Assembly: GCA_028751875.1 (NCBI GenBank)
Contig: CM054138.1
Coordinates: 39,946,116-40,010,115, forward strand
DNA: 64,000 nt
Direction of reading: 5' to 3'
DNA from: Rapana venosa
Taxonomy: Eukaryota > Mollusca > Gastropoda > Neogastropoda > Muricidae
Shown here in pieces: positions 46,749 to 60,245 of this stretch (position 1 is its first letter; each line of letters begins with the position of its first letter). A program made the translations under genes and the position numbers. The notes under the pieces were generated by a model. That model did not search any database and was not told the origin of the DNA. It saw nothing but the letters and a program-made list of their open reading frames with translations.

Positions 46749-46786
<38 letters not shown>

Positions 46787-46816
46787 CTCCACTCTCTCTC
46801 TCTCTCTCTCTCTCTA
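46740..46816 (+). repeat. CT microsatellite
   Basis: Interrupted (CT)n in two blocks. Confidence 0.9.
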
Positions 46817-48148
46817 TTGTTTTTGTGTTTTGTTTTTTTTGGTGTGTGTGTGTTTAGGGGTGAGGATCAAATTCTAGTTGCAAAGCCCCGAGTGGAGATG
46901 AGAAGAAAAGAAAATCCGATCTGGTACTTAAAAAATATATGTCATTATTATTGAAACGTAAAGTAATATAATTCTTTTTAAGAATTCTTCTTCTTCTTCC
47001 TCCTCTTCTTCTTCCTCCTCAAGATGCGGATTGAGCGTTACACAAGGTTACTTCCTTTACATCTTTCTCTCCGTTATCAGTATTCACAGTTAGGGAGAAA
47101 AAGCGAGCTCGGATACTAGTGTCATGTGCACACACACTCACACACACACGCACGCACCCGCGCACACACACACACGCGCGCACACGTTCCGGGACAACAT
47201 TGGCAGGCAAAGATGCCACAGTTAGATAGTAGCATTCTTCCACGGAGGGAAAGCGTGTTATGCAGGAAACCTTCCAAACGTATTGCGTTTGACAGACATG
47301 AACAATTTCTTGAGGCTGTGGAAACATAGTCATGAAGTTGACAGTTTGGAGGTTGTGGGGTGTTTTTGGTGCTGTGCCTTCATACAGCGAAGAAGGGAGA
47401 AGCACAAACAGTTACTCAGATGAGCAACAAATCGGCCAGGACAAATTTGGGCTCCGCTTCCCACTTTTCCCTATTCCCTGCTTCCCCGCCCCCCCCCCCC
47501 CCCCCCCCCCCATTTCGAGAAACTATTTCCGAATGTGCAGACATTAAAACCACCCTTCCCCGATGCTTATCTGCTAGTGGAATGGGCTTTAAAACACATA
47601 GTTTTGCACGTGTATTTACAAGCACAACAGACAAACAGATTTCACCTGCAGTCCTAAAGCTCTAGGGAGTGGTGTCCCATACCCGGTCCCGGCTTTCCAA
47701 TCTAAATTGGTTGTTCCAGATTATAATGAATAAAGTGTATCGCATGATATGGACAACAAAATAGCAGCATAGCAGCAACAAGCTTACAGCATGCCCCAAA
47801 GACATTATTTTGACGATTGGTGGACATGACAGTTTTGTCGTCTTCATGGTGATGCTCAGTGCTGTTACCAGTTTTAATTATCTTTACATAAAATTCGGAA
47901 CTAAGAGTAAAAGGATCAAATGTGCATACATACAAGAAAAAACACACCACCACCCCAAAAAACCCCAAACAAAACAAAAACAAAAAACAAAGCAAAACAA
48001 ACAAACCACATAGTCAACCAGACAATCAAACAAACAGCAAACAAACTACATCCAAGCGCAAACACACAAATAGGTAATAATTGTCAACAGAGTTAACAGA
48101 CAACAGGAGCCAAACAGACAAACCCTAAATGAGAGGAACCAAACACTG

Positions 48149-48151
<3 letters not shown>

Positions 48152-48191
<40 letters not shown>

Positions 48192-48491
48192 TATGGAATT
48201 TATATAGCGCTGAATCTTGTAAAGCAACAAATCAAAGCGCTCAGATTTTATTTCATACCACTTTAAGTTGAAATTCGGGCTGCTCTCCCCGGGGAGAGCG
48301 GGAGAACGCGTCGCCACTTAGCGCTGCGCCACCCTTTCACCCTTTTTTTTTTTTTTTTTTTTTTTTTTTCTTTTCTGCAGCTGTATTTGTTTCCCTATCA
48401 GAGTGGCTTTTTTCTAAGAATTTTGCCAGGGACAACTCTCTTGTTGCCGTGGGGTTTTTTACGTGCGCTAAATAATTACGTGTAACACACG

Positions 48492-48522
<31 letters not shown>

Positions 48523-48660
48523 TAGCGCCCAGACCACCACTCATGGTCTAATGGATGGGGGAAAAATTTCCGGTCCAAACGGGGTACGAACCACCGCACA
48601 CTTCAGACCCGGACTTTTCGCTTTCTAGACAGGCGTGTTACCTCTAGACCACCGATCCAC
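48152..48660 (-). mobile_element. tRNA-derived SINE (family A), near full length with (ATT)n tail
   Basis: Read on the minus strand: the head 'GGTGGTCTAGAGGTAACACG' (box A-like), box B-like 'GGTGGTTCGTACCCCG', the body with core 'CTTTCGGATGAGACGATAAA', an A-rich run at about 48340-48369, the tail module 'GAGCGCTTTGATTTGTTGC' and an (ATT)n end at 48152-48190. This is the best copy linking head, core and the LINE-type tail in one element, about 500 bp. Confidence 0.85.
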
Positions 48661-48904
48661 CGATCCACTCTCTGTATAGAGAAGATCGTGAGGACATTAG
48701 AAATTCAAAGTCCTTAACTGTTTTGCTCTAAGAACCACCCGTATCAGTCATGTCACTCCTTTGCTTTAAAAAAAAAAAGTGAACAGCTCTGCAGTCAGAG
48801 CCAACAGTTTGAAGCATAGAGAGTAGAGGTGGGGTGTTTTTTGTTGTTGTTTTTGTTTGTTTGTTTTAGGAAAGAACTTAGGAGGGAAAGGAGCGATAGG
48901 CAGA

Positions 48905-48909
48905 GAAAT

Positions 48910-48980
<71 letters not shown>
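48905..48980 (+). repeat. GA microsatellite
   Basis: (GA)n with one interruption. Confidence 0.95.
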
Positions 48981-48982
<2 letters not shown>

Positions 48983-49307
48983 TCCACTGGGGAACTGCAC
49001 CAGATCACTTTGGGCAGCAATACTGGCATTTCAAACCCAATCTGTATTCACTTCTAACGCTTTTTTCACGATTAATCCACCCTCAGAATCAGCCAGATCA
49101 GTTGAGACAGACCCGAATCCACGCTTAAACCGCAGTTTATCAAACTCATTTGCTAAAAAAAACCCTGGAGTTACCTTTAAAAACGAAAAGTTGCCTCCTT
49201 TGGCCCAAGCCTATGATGGCGTGTCGAAGGAAGTTCATACTGCGGGTCAAATTGGTATTCGACACTTGGTGAACTAATGCCGTCCAATAACGTGTGCTTG
49301 GTGAAGA

Positions 49308-49388
49308 TTAGGGATGCGAATTGCAGCCGCGCGTGGGATTCGAACTCGTTACCTCAAACCAACTAATCCACCGACAACATCATCAACC
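49308..49388 (-). mobile_element. Degenerate tRNA-like SINE head
   Basis: The minus strand has box A-like 'GGTGGATTAGTTGGTTTGAG' and box B 'GAGTTCGAATCCC'. The rest of the element is not recognisable. A degraded tRNA pseudogene is the alternative. Confidence 0.45.
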
Positions 49389-49529
49389 TAGTATTGAGGA
49401 GTAAGACCGAATGAAAGAGAGGGAATGTTTGATGGACGCTGCAAGCAAATGAGCGAAAGCGGGAATAGAAGATGGATGGATGGAGTTGTGGTTATGTTCT
49501 AACATTCCGATTAGCCATTTTTGCATTCC

Positions 49530-49564
<35 letters not shown>

Positions 49565-49601
49565 GAAAGACAAACACACAGAGAGGCAGACAAACAACAA
49601 C

Positions 49602-49699
<98 letters not shown>

Positions 49700-49700
49700 G
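49530..49700 (+). repeat. CA and GA microsatellites
   Basis: (CA)n at 49532-49560 and (GA)n at about 49602-49697. Confidence 0.95.
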
Positions 49701-50028
49701 ATGATGAGGGGAGAACGGAGCTTGGGGAATTTGGACGGGGCTTTACGTTTCACGATTGAGAGGGTATTTTTAGGCCAGTTTTCACCATCGAAAAAGCCTC
49801 CCCCAAAAAAGCAACAACAACCACCACCACCTTTTCTGTAATCAGGTTTTCCCTTTTGTTTTCTTTTCTACTTTTTTTTTACATCACGTTTTGTTATGCA
49901 ATCCATGGCTGTCTGGTTTTCGTTGAAGAGATCGTACTTAATCCTTTTGTCTCGTAACTCTCACAGCCCTGGATTGTCCATATCGAATTGGCTACTGGGC
50001 CTAATGTCAGTTGCCAGACATTGGAGAG

Positions 50029-50029
<1 letters not shown>

Positions 50030-50090
<61 letters not shown>
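50030..50090 (+). repeat. GA microsatellite
   Basis: A pure (GA)n of about 55 bases. Confidence 0.95.
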
Positions 50091-50666
50091 CGTTTTCCTT
50101 AAAATTTTTTTTTTTTAAAGTGTGATTAGGTTATTAGGACAAAGGAGAGTGTGGACACTGTTGTGAAGGATTGCTGTTCTTTGAGGAGGGTGAGGTGGGT
50201 GGTTGGGGGGAGTGTGGGGTAAAAGGTGAGACAGCCAATGAGAAGGAACGATGTTTATGGGCCTGGCTAATCTGGATAAGGGACATTTCCAAGAGCTGTT
50301 TGTTGTTGTTGTTGGTTTTTTGTTTAATTTTTTTTTTAAACACAGCAACAAACAACAAATGTGCGTGTGTATGTATGTGTGTGCGTGCGTGCGTGTGTCT
50401 GTGCGTGTGTGCAGTTTTCAGTCTGAAGCGGCAGTATTACTTTTCCATAGCAAGAAACAAGTTAGTAAGGTGTCAACGCTGGCATTCGTATTCAAAAGGT
50501 GAACCTTTCTCTGAAAGTACTACACTATTGCGCTTTTATATAGCTGCCTTAGAGAAGGAAGAAGAAGAAGAAAGAGAGACGGGGAAAAAAGTTTAATAAC
50601 TTGGGTTTTGGGTTTCTGCATTCAGCGAATGCCACAATTGTAATACAATGCCATTCACTTGGGTAA

Positions 50667-50669
<3 letters not shown>

Positions 50670-50704
<35 letters not shown>

Positions 50705-50758
50705 CTCTGTCTCGCTCTCTGTCTCTCCCTCTCGATCTCTGTCTCTCTCTCTCTCTGG
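50670..50758 (+). repeat. CT microsatellite
   Basis: (CT)n with CGCT and CTGT interruptions. Confidence 0.95.
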
Positions 50759-51129
50759 TATCATATTAATGAAAGAAACAGCCGTTACTGGCAGTGGTGA
50801 TTATGTATGGGAGTAAAAAAAATCTGTTGTGAACAGAAACTCCATGACAGGGGGAGGTGGGCATTCCCAATAATGTCACTTTTGACTCCCATCTAGTAGG
50901 AGGAGGCTACTGCAAACATTGGCCAGTATTCTTTTGGTCCATTTGTAGACAAATTTGGCCGTGTGTGCAAATCCTGCCATCACCCCATAACCTATGTTTT
51001 AGCACACTCCTACTTATTACAGCGCTTTCGTCATAACCGTTCTGTCATAATCAAGTTATTGTCGTGGTTATTTTACTTGCCGATTGAAACCACAGTGTAT
51101 CCAAGGGGTCAGGCCGTTGTGAATCTGTG

Positions 51130-51345
51130 CAACTCTTCAAATAAACAATCAGCTATTCAAACAATCAGCTATTCAGATAAACAATCAACTATTCAAATAA
51201 ACAATTGGCTGTTCAAATAAACAATTAGCTGTTCAAGTAAACAATCGTCTATTCAAATAAACAATCAACTGTTCAAACAATCGTCTATTCAAATAAACAA
51301 TCAACTATTAAAACAATCAGCTATTCAAATAGACAATGCAGCTAA
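51130..51345 (+). repeat. Minisatellite of 'CAATCAGCTATTCAAATAAA' type
   Basis: Units of about 21 bases, with shorter ones of about 16, alternate 'AACAATCAGCTATTCA' and 'AACAATCGTCTATTCA'. About eleven imperfect copies are present. Confidence 0.85.
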
Positions 51346-52376
51346 TGCAAACAGTCATCAATCAAGCCATCCTAAATAAATGACCACTTGTATGTAGGTC
51401 TTGTGGTCCATAACGACATGACGTTGGGGTTGATTGCGAAATTTTTCAATGGATCCATGTAGTGTTATTATATTGTTCATTCCCCATTGAGTCATTCGTT
51501 TATTCATTCATTCCTCAATTAAAACAAATATATAAACACTGCAGAAAGACATTTATCCCACAAATATTTTGCTTGTTATGTGTTAAGTTTATTTTGATCC
51601 TGCTTCAAATCTCAATTGCAGTTTGTATTTTAATTTATCTGTCTGTGCTCCCCCTCCCCCCCTCATCTTGTGTTTTAGCACTAAAAGGCACACATACCTC
51701 AATCATAGGTGTTTGAGAAATCTTTTTCTTCTGATACCTTTGACCATGTTTTGCTATGAGCATGCTGAAAGCCATGATGGGTTTTTGTTTGTTGGTTGGT
51801 TTGTTTTTTGTTTTGTTCTTAAAGAATACCAGACAGCTTTGATAAATCTTCGCCCTGTCCTAGAATCACACGAACCTACAGAAAGAACTCAGTCGCTGTT
51901 AATTAAACATTTACTGAACAATTCTTAATCTCGGATTGAACGCTTACGCACTTGGCAGGGGTTCACGCAGGAAGTTACTGGAGTTCATTGCCCATTGTGC
52001 TCTTCTGCTGTGGAGATGGAGGAAGTGTTGTTTCCGGAATGATCAGTCCATTTCACTCGGTGAACTTCAGGGTTGAACAATGCGTGCTTTAAGAAAAAAA
52101 ACCCAACCCAGCTATACATTGAAGTGTGTCGTTTGGCGATCATTCTCTTTTGGACGAGTAGGCCCTCGAATTAAGTGGAATGGATACTAATCACAGTTGT
52201 TGAAAGCAGCACGTATGCCGCTTACAGATTCGGTACGAACCAATCAACGACAGCGGATACCACTTTACCATTTGAGCAGAATCCCCAACCCCGAGTTTGA
52301 AGCCATTTGAGTGCCCATATAATACTGACATCAGCAATAGTCCCTCTCTCTCTTCTGCAAGTTTGTTTGTTTGGGT

Positions 52377-52420
52377 GGGGGGGGTAGGGGGGGGGGGGGG
52401 GGGGGGGGGGGTGGTAGGGG
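52377..52420 (+). repeat. G-rich run including about 25 G
   Basis: GGGGTAGGGG precedes about 25 consecutive G's and GGTAGGGGG follows, so G-quadruplex formation is possible. Confidence 0.9.
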
Positions 52421-54780
52421 GAGTTCATCCTTTTTTTCCCTTTTCACTGCGTATCAAATTGCGCATTCATCAAGGAGAATGCGAGTGCCATTTTCAGGGA
52501 GACAATTTCCTGGTTCTTTTGCCCTTTCTTTGTTAGCTGTTCTGTGTTTGTTTGATGGCCCTCGCGAACTTTCTTCTTCTTCTTCTTCGTTGTCAAGTCG
52601 GCTTGAAGTGCCTCCTTTCTTTCTTTCTTCCTCTTCTTTCTTTCTTTCTGTCTTTCTGTCTTTCTTCTCTTTTCGAACGCCACCTCTCTCACCGTGCTTT
52701 TTATCAGTGTAATTATGTATTCGTGATTGTTTTATTATTAGCCGAAACATTGAAGGCATTTCGAATCTTGTTCTAACAAATAGTAAGTTTTTATGAAATA
52801 GCAATATATTATATATATATATATATATATTTTTTTTTATCGAAAAATTTCAGTTTTTAATCTGCCAAAATATTCTACAAAAATGTAGACCTACCATGTG
52901 AAGCATTTCTTAGGTGCTAACTGATTGAACAGACTTGGCTGTGGAGTTGACGGTTGGTGAGGGAAGGCCTAATCGCTATTTTGCTAGAAAGTCGTTACCA
53001 TTGTCTTCATTTTTTTTGTTTCTTTTTTTGAATGTGTGTGTTTTTCCCAGGTTTTTCTTCTTCTTGTTTTGTTTTTAGTTTTGTTTTGTTACTATTGGCA
53101 AAAATCGTGCAAGTCTGTCCCGAAGTTGAATGTAGGCCTTATGAATTTGATTGCTTGTTACATTGACATCGATCCGGTTAGCATAAAACCAGCCGTAAAG
53201 TAAGAAAAAGAAAATAATAATAATGATGATAATAATAATAATAATTTTAAAAAAGAAGGTAAAGAAGGTGCGGCACGCACATGGGCACTTAATGACTGAT
53301 GAAATAATGACTTAGGACTAGAGATGATCCAGACCAGTAACGGAGTAGGGAAGGGGGGAGAAGGGGGAATGGGGAACTTTCTTTTTTTTTGGGGAGGGGG
53401 GGGGGGGGGGGGGGGTTAGGTGGAGAACCTTGGCGGCGCCGTAGAGTTGAAAGAAACTTGGGGTGCTGTGAGGGAGGAGGGTGGGGGCGGAAGTCGTCAC
53501 GTCAGGCAGCAGTGAAGTGGAGGGCCGGGGCCTGTGGGGAGAGAGTGCGTGTTGAAAGTTACCTGGTGCTAACACACAACTTCAGCTTGCTTGCTTTATG
53601 TCGCTCCCCTCGTCATGGAACTGACTGCCTTCACTTCACCCCGCTCTGCGCCTCCTCCCTTTGCCAGGGAACCCAGTTCACCCAGGCTTCCTTCTACATC
53701 ACCCCATAAGTCCCTCCCCCTATCCCCCTCCCCCCCTCTTCCCCCACCCCATCTCTCAGTCATGAATCCCACTTTTCTTGTCCAGCCTACCCTTCTATAA
53801 TTTTATTTTTACTTTGTCTTCGTCTGCCTATACCAACATAGTTCTTTTTTTTGTTTAAGGAATGTTTTTGTTTGTTCCGTTTTTTAAAATCACCCCTCCA
53901 TCCAGTAAAAGACTATCCATCCACACTCGCAAGAAAACCCAAACAAAGAACACAAAAATTGGAGGGCAAGGGTGTTGCAATTTTTTTTCTTTTTAAAAGG
54001 ACAGTCAGTATTCGGTATTGCTGTTAGTTTATCTTATTTGATGGACAAAAAATGAACAAGGGGAAAAACTAAGGCCAGGAAAAGCCATGTGATGTAAGAG
54101 ACCAGCAAGTTTTGGTTGTACAATCCTGTACTAAGCCAGATGATACAGTTTGACATCAGAGACAGGGGAATTTAGCCGACAGCAACAACATCACACCAGG
54201 TGCCCATGGCTTGGCAAATCTGAGTGACAGTGTTGTATTACCCTGCAAGCTTGCCAGACCCCTTAAAGACGTTGATCAAAAATGATGTAGAGGACACCAT
54301 TTCCAGGAATAAAGGATTTTTTTCCTTTTTATTTATTTATTTATTTATTGGGGTATATTATTTTGTTATTTTAGTTTGCTGGTTGGGTTTTGTTTTTGCT
54401 TTGCTTTTTGTTTGATTGTTTTCAACTTTAAAGGTGAACTCAGATCAGACCACCAGTAAAGGTTGATAAAAACCCACCCAGTTTCAAACCCATGACAAAA
54501 AGAAATTTGCTTCCCACGACAGATTTTTTAAAACTTTTTTTTTTTTTTTAAAGCGAGGGTGACTGACTCGTGTCAACATTTGCCCTACACTCTGTGGGTC
54601 CACAAAACCCACCCTTCCTATGTATGGGGGGAGCAGCACCCGTGATGGATGATGGCCTGTGGAGGTGAGGAGGGAGGGAGGGAAGGAAGGGGCGGTGTTT
54701 TAAGGCACCTGGATCTCAAATGAAGGTTCGGGTCTAACTAAACAGAATGCGGCTAGTCGGAAGAATCGCTTACTCTTGAC
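52420..54780. other. Intergenic with low-complexity DNA, no gene seen
   Basis: (CTTT)n-rich DNA at 52600-52670, (TA)n at about 52806-52830, a G run at 53396-53415 and T-rich stretches. No exon is supported. Confidence 0.4.
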
Positions 54781-56976
54781 CCGGCAAACGGCAGGGCACC
54801 AACAAACACGTGTGTGTGTGTGTGTGTGTGTGAGTGAGGGGGTGTGTGAGGGGGCAAGGGAGTTGACAAGCATGTCTCAATTTGCTTGACAGTTTCGCGT
54901 TTAAGCCAATACTGGGCGGCGACCTTTTCCGCGGCCCACACATCGTGTTGGGTTCACAAGCAAATTTGAATGCCATCAAGCAAACGGCGATTTTTTTTCT
55001 TTGGTGATGGTGGTGGTGGGGAGGGGCTTGCGATTATCATATTTGGTAACAAGTAAGATTTTTCCCTCTGTGATTACAAAAAAAAGAAGAAAGAGAAAAA
55101 AGGCACAAATGGTATTTTCTTTCTTTTTATTATTATTATTATTATATAAGTGGGGGGGTACTCGCGCCACCACACACACATAGAAGGGGGAGGGGGGGAA
55201 TGATGCATGTGAGACTTTGACTAAGAGCTATTGGATAAAGTGCATCATCACCCCTATTAACTCATTCCTTTGTTTACAAACCATTCACTAAATAAATAAA
55301 TATATATATATATATAACACGAACGGATTAAAATAGTGAGTCAGCTAGTTAGTTGTGGACTGTACTGGGTCTCTTCTGAGTAAACAGATCCAGGTTCTGA
55401 ATCTGGCTGGGCCTGTAGGAAAGAATGGTGAGATCTAAATGTTTCCCACTCCTTATGGCCCACATCTGCACACAACGGAAATCCTTTGGGTACTGCTGAT
55501 ATTTTTACAAGGCTGGAAGAAGGAGGAGCTGTGTTTGTAAGTGTGTGTGTGTGTGTGCGCGCGCGCGCGTGCCTGTGTGTGTGTGGCAAGGGATAGGGGA
55601 AGGTAAGAGAGGGAGGGGGGGGGGGGGGGGTCAGTTTGCAGTCACGAGAATCGGTAGACCTCCCATGTTGATGATAACCCCCTCCCCATCTAATGTACTT
55701 CCCTCAACACTGCACTAGACTGCCATGTTTGAGCAGCATCACTGTGTAGGGGCTGGTCCATTGTGTTTTGCATGTCAATGCAGGCCACGGGGACCCAAAG
55801 CTTTCAGCATTTCGTTTGTTCCTTTCTTTCATGTGTCCTCGGCAGTTCGGTTGCCCATAAATTATGCTTATTTTCCATGCCCTGTAATCTATCACAATAC
55901 CGTGGTATAACATTACCATATTCTAACATCGCCATCATCGCTCGTAAATCGGGCCCCAGAGAGAGAGAGAGTGAGAAAGAACGCATGTACCACGCATGTG
56001 TATGCACCCCCCCCCCTCCCCCCGCGCCCGCGCGCGTGTGTGTGTTTAAGTTGTCGTTTGCTCATCGTTTGGTATTAGCTATAATCCTTTTATATTTCAA
56101 ATAAAAGATTTTTTAATTGAAGAAAGGAAGTTTAAAAAAAATATATATATGGCCGGTGTAAATTTATATTGGCAAAAACCCTTCACAGTCAGTTTTTGTG
56201 ATTAAAACAAACAAACAAACAAACAAATAAAACGGATTTCACTATTTTTTTTTCAAGATTTATTTCAAGAAAACCCCCCAAGGGGTACATGAAATTTAAC
56301 AAAACCACAACTTGAATTCACGGCAGATGAGAAAAAACCCCACCATTTCTGGATAAGGTTTTGGTGTTTTAGTTGTGATTGTGATTTGGTTTTTGTTGTT
56401 GTTTTTACATTGGATGGGAGTAGTTGGGAGTTCATCGGATCTAAGAATTATTTGGCCCATCATAGAAATTAGTTGTGATCGTCTTCTAACTTTCCAGTGT
56501 GTTTGAAAGAAGCAGTTATTCTTATGGGCTGCATTTTTTTATGTTGTGTGAGCGACACACACGCACACGCACACACACTCATACAGGTATACCCAGTAGT
56601 GTGATGTTTTTCTTCATGTTACGAACGCCTTAAAAAGAAAACAATATCAGAAACTGAACATAGCTAAACCACAAAAAAAAAACCCCAATCCAACAACAAC
56701 ACAACAAAAAGGGAAAAGAGAATAACAAAATTTGTTCAACAAGTTTTTCTATGGTGTGGTAACATTACTATCTTGCTTAAACGAACAACAAGCCAAATAT
56801 ACCCCCCCCTAACATTTTTTTTCTTCTGTTTTCAGTCTCTCTGTTCTATTTTCGAACAGTCCTGCTCCACTCTTAGACCAGCGAAGTCATTGTCTGCAAC
56901 TGCATGGTTGCGCAAATGCTTTCAGGCTGTCGCCCTCCCCATCTGGTCTCTGTCTGTCTGTCTGTCTGTCTCTGTC

Positions 56977-57009
<33 letters not shown>

Positions 57010-57470
57010 GTCTCTGTCGTCTGTCTGTCTCTGTCTGTCTGTCTCTCTCTCTCTCTCTCGTGTATGTGTGTGTGTGCAATGGGCGACAGGATAGTAGTGC
57101 CCCCGGGCCAGTCCTTTGTAGAGGCTCATTGACCCTGAACCGACTCGGTCCATTGTTCCTGCAGGGAGCAAACTGAGGGTGCAGTGGAGCGAGGATCACA
57201 GAGGGCCACCGCCTCGGGCCCACTGGGCTGGGGGTTAGGGGGGGCAGGAAAGGAGGTGGGTGGGGTGAGGGAGAGATTTATAAATGTGTGTGTGAAACAG
57301 GTGATGCGGATCTCATTCACTTCCTTTTGCCTAGGATTTTTGACTGCACCCTGTTGTAGGTATATGAGGAGCTCCGCCCTCTCACCTGCATGTTTTGTTG
57401 TTGTTGTTGTTTTGCCTTTATACTCCTTCTGCCACTCTTGTTTTCTGTTGATGGTTTTGGTCCTGCAGGT
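54780..57470. other. Intergenic with microsatellites, no gene seen
   Basis: (GT)n at 54809-54832, (ATT)n at 55128-55145, (TA)n at 55300-55316, (GT)n(GC)n at 55540-55570, a G run at 55614-55630, (CAAA)n at 56205-56226, and a TCTG/CT cluster at 56945-57060. Confidence 0.5.
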
Positions 57471-57477
57471 GTCAATA

Positions 57478-57872
57478 TGGTTATTACCGGATGTAAAGAT
57501 GTTACCTGGTGTAAAGTTGTTATCTGATGTAAAGATGTTATCTGATGTAAAGTTAAATGTTACCTGATGTAAAGTTGTTACCTGATGTAAAGTTACCGGA
57601 TGCAAAGATGTTACCTGATGTAAAGTTGTTACCTGATGTAAAGTTACCTGATGTAAAGGTGTTACCTGATGTAAAGTTAAAGAAATACCTGATGTAAAGA
57701 TGTTACCGGATGTAAAGTTAAAGATGTACCTGATGTAAAGATGTTACCTGATGTAAAGTTAAAGAAATACCTGATGTAAAGATGTTACCTGATGTAAAGT
57801 TAAAGATGTACCTGATGTAAAGATGTTACCTGATGTAAAGTTTAAGATGTACCTGATGTAAAGATGTTACCT
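57478..57872 (+). repeat. 18-bp minisatellite of 'TTACCTGATGTAAAGATG' type
   Basis: More than 20 imperfect units, alternately 'TTACCTGATGTAAAGATG', 'TTACCTGATGTAAAGTTG' and a spacer version 'AAAGAAATACC'. A higher-order repeat of about 52-54 bases is visible from 57660. Confidence 0.95.
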
Positions 57873-58378
57873 GCTCCTTTCCTTTTTGTTTTCATCTGGT
57901 CTTCTGTCTCTCCTCATTGAGATGGACATTTCACACACACACACACACACACAGAGCAGGGCTTTTCTTTCCTTCTCCCATCCCCATCCTTCATACCCCC
58001 CATCCCCTTTCACACGCAGGTTAAAAACAGGCAGGACGCAGATTTTAAAAAAAATCTCGAAGGTATGACTGTGTGGGAGGATACAGACAGGAAAGGGGTG
58101 GGAGGAGGGAAGGGAGCACTGAAATCACCAGACTAGAGTATCAGGCTTCCACTGATTGGATGATGGCAGTGACCGCCCACCCACTTTTGCCCCTTTCTTA
58201 ACACTCCACCCCTGCATTCCCCACTCCCCCTCCCCTCTCCTGTTCTCAGAAAAAAAGCTCGTACGTCCGCTTATAGGTGTGCTAAAACTCATTCCCCTGT
58301 TGTGAGGTGTGGTGGTGGTGGTGATGATCCCTTTGCATGCCAGGAACATGGGAGTGACGAATTCGCTTTGATCAGTCA

Positions 58379-58385
58379 CCAAGCA

Positions 58386-58421
<36 letters not shown>

Positions 58422-58432
58422 GTGTGTGTGTA
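58379..58432 (+). repeat. CT and GT microsatellite
   Basis: (CT)n at about 58389-58416, then GT. Confidence 0.9.
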
Positions 58433-58859
58433 GCTTATGTCTCCATAAAACTCTAGAAACTTTGCCTGTAACACAAAAAAGGGGGAGAGGGGGGCAACAC
58501 ACACAGGAATCTCAAATTATGGGATAAATTCAGACATGGACGAAAGCAAAACCATACAAGCTTTGGCATAAAGAAGTGAGAAAGACAAACAAGATACCAC
58601 CAATTTGTGGCTTAAAAATGAAGTGATTAAAGTATAGTCAGTCCCCTCCCTACACCCCCCCCCTCCACCACCACCCCCACTACACCCCCCCCCCCCCCCC
58701 TTTTTTTTTTTGGTATTAGGGAACTTTTTGGCTGCGGCCACATGTGTTTGTATTTCTGGCTAATGTTGATGTTGGAAGATGTTTCGCCACCGGAAGCCCA
58801 GTGCAGATTAATATGGCATGGCTTCATGCCTTGATGGTAACAGTTCTGCGGCTGCAGCA

Positions 58860-58865
58860 GTGTGT

Positions 58866-58897
<32 letters not shown>

Positions 58898-58925
58898 CGC
58901 ACGCGCGCGCGTGCGCGTGCATGTA
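58860..58925 (+). repeat. GT/GC alternating tract
   Basis: 'TGTGTGTG' units are followed by 'GCGCGCGCG' blocks over 60 bases, an alternating purine-pyrimidine stretch that could adopt Z-DNA. Confidence 0.85.
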
Positions 58926-59230
58926 CATGCGCACTTAGGCCAGCTGGTTGGCTAAGTCATGGGCACCTGCATGACCCTTGAAAGAGAGCTAAGCGTCGCA
59001 CGTAGTCTAGTCTGCTAATGACGGTGAACTGGGGCTGGTCGGCAAATAGAAAGATCGCTTACATCTAACTCTTAACTCGTTTGGTCATAGCACTCACGTT
59101 GGTGTGAACAGGTGCGCCCTTTCTCCAGAAGATCAACATGTTTTACGACTTAAAGATAGGTCGCTGCTGGTTTAGTCATTGCCAGAGCGGCCAGCCAAGC
59201 CATGGTATATATAAATCGAGCTATTTTTAT

Positions 59231-59261
<31 letters not shown>

Positions 59262-59413
59262 TGCACTTGATTAGACCGGCCACCGTTTAGTTCATTTTGG
59301 GGCTGGCTAGGCTATTCGTCATTCTAGCCCCTCGGCTCGTTTTTTTCCCGCCCACTTGTTCTTGGTGGAATGTTTCATTTTCTGCCCCCCTCCCGTGGGG
59401 CTGTGTCTGTCTG

Positions 59414-59447
<34 letters not shown>

Positions 59448-59624
59448 AGGCAGGTCCCCAAAGTTCAAATGTATTGCTAATTACTGTCCTTCTCTCGTTT
59501 CAGTGAAAGTTTTAAATAGCCAGCATGATCTATGCATATGGGTTGTTTTTTCTTGTGAGGTGCTGTTGTTTCTAAGCAGCAGGAATAAAGAGGGGGAGTA
59601 AAGGCCGGCTTTTTTCTTAGAAAA

Positions 59625-59705
59625 AAATAAATAATAATAATAATAATAATGTATGGAATTTATATAGGGCTGAATCTTGTAAAGCAACAAATCAAAGCGC
59701 TCAGA
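59625..59705 (-). mobile_element. SINE/LINE tail module with (ATT)n end
   Basis: An (AAT)n run is followed by 'GTATGGAATTTATATAGGGC' and 'GCAACAAATCAAAGCGCTC', then joined directly to a family B SINE as at 3677. Confidence 0.8.
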
Positions 59706-60245
59706 TTTTTATTTTTAAATATCGAGGATAATGGAACAAGCACTCATGTGCTTTTTTTTACACCCCGTGTGTATACGGTTTTGTAAATTTTGTCATCTGT
59801 TCCCACCGGCACACAATGGCCTACTCTTTCGAAAAGTGGAACAGGATTTAACGTGTGCGCAAGATGTTCTGCATGCGTTCGCACACGGGGCCTCGGTTTA
59901 TAGTCTCATCCGAAGGAGGAAAAGTGAGGACAAAGAAGAAAAAAGATTCAGGGACGGACATTTATCTATTTATCTATCTTTCCCAACTAGTCCCTGTGTG
60001 CATGCGGTATGTAAATTTTGTCATGTTTCCACCTGCACAAATGGCCTACTCTTCCAAAAGGCGGAACAGGTTTTAACGTACGGGACCTCGGTTTCTAGTC
60101 TTATCCGAAGGACTTTCAGGGGAGTGGAGTCTGCACTAATGTTAACTCCAAGGAGAAAATCCCCATGAACGGGTGTCTCGGCAATGGCTCGAGCCTGGGC
60201 TCGAACCCGGGCCGTCAGATAGCAACTCGCAACACTCTGAACACA
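59706..60245 (-). mobile_element. Two head-to-tail SINE family B copies
   Basis: The first copy (59715-59920) carries the 3' end, 'CACAATGGCCTACTCTTTCG' and the core 'TATAGTCTCATCCGAAGG'. The second (about 59960-60240) repeats these and adds a tRNA-like head on the minus strand with box B 'GGGTTCGAGCCC' at about 60190-60210. Confidence 0.75.

Noticed and set aside
49308..49388. True tRNA gene on the minus strand
   Set aside because: Only the box B-like segment is good; the arms do not pair over a full 70-80 base tRNA.
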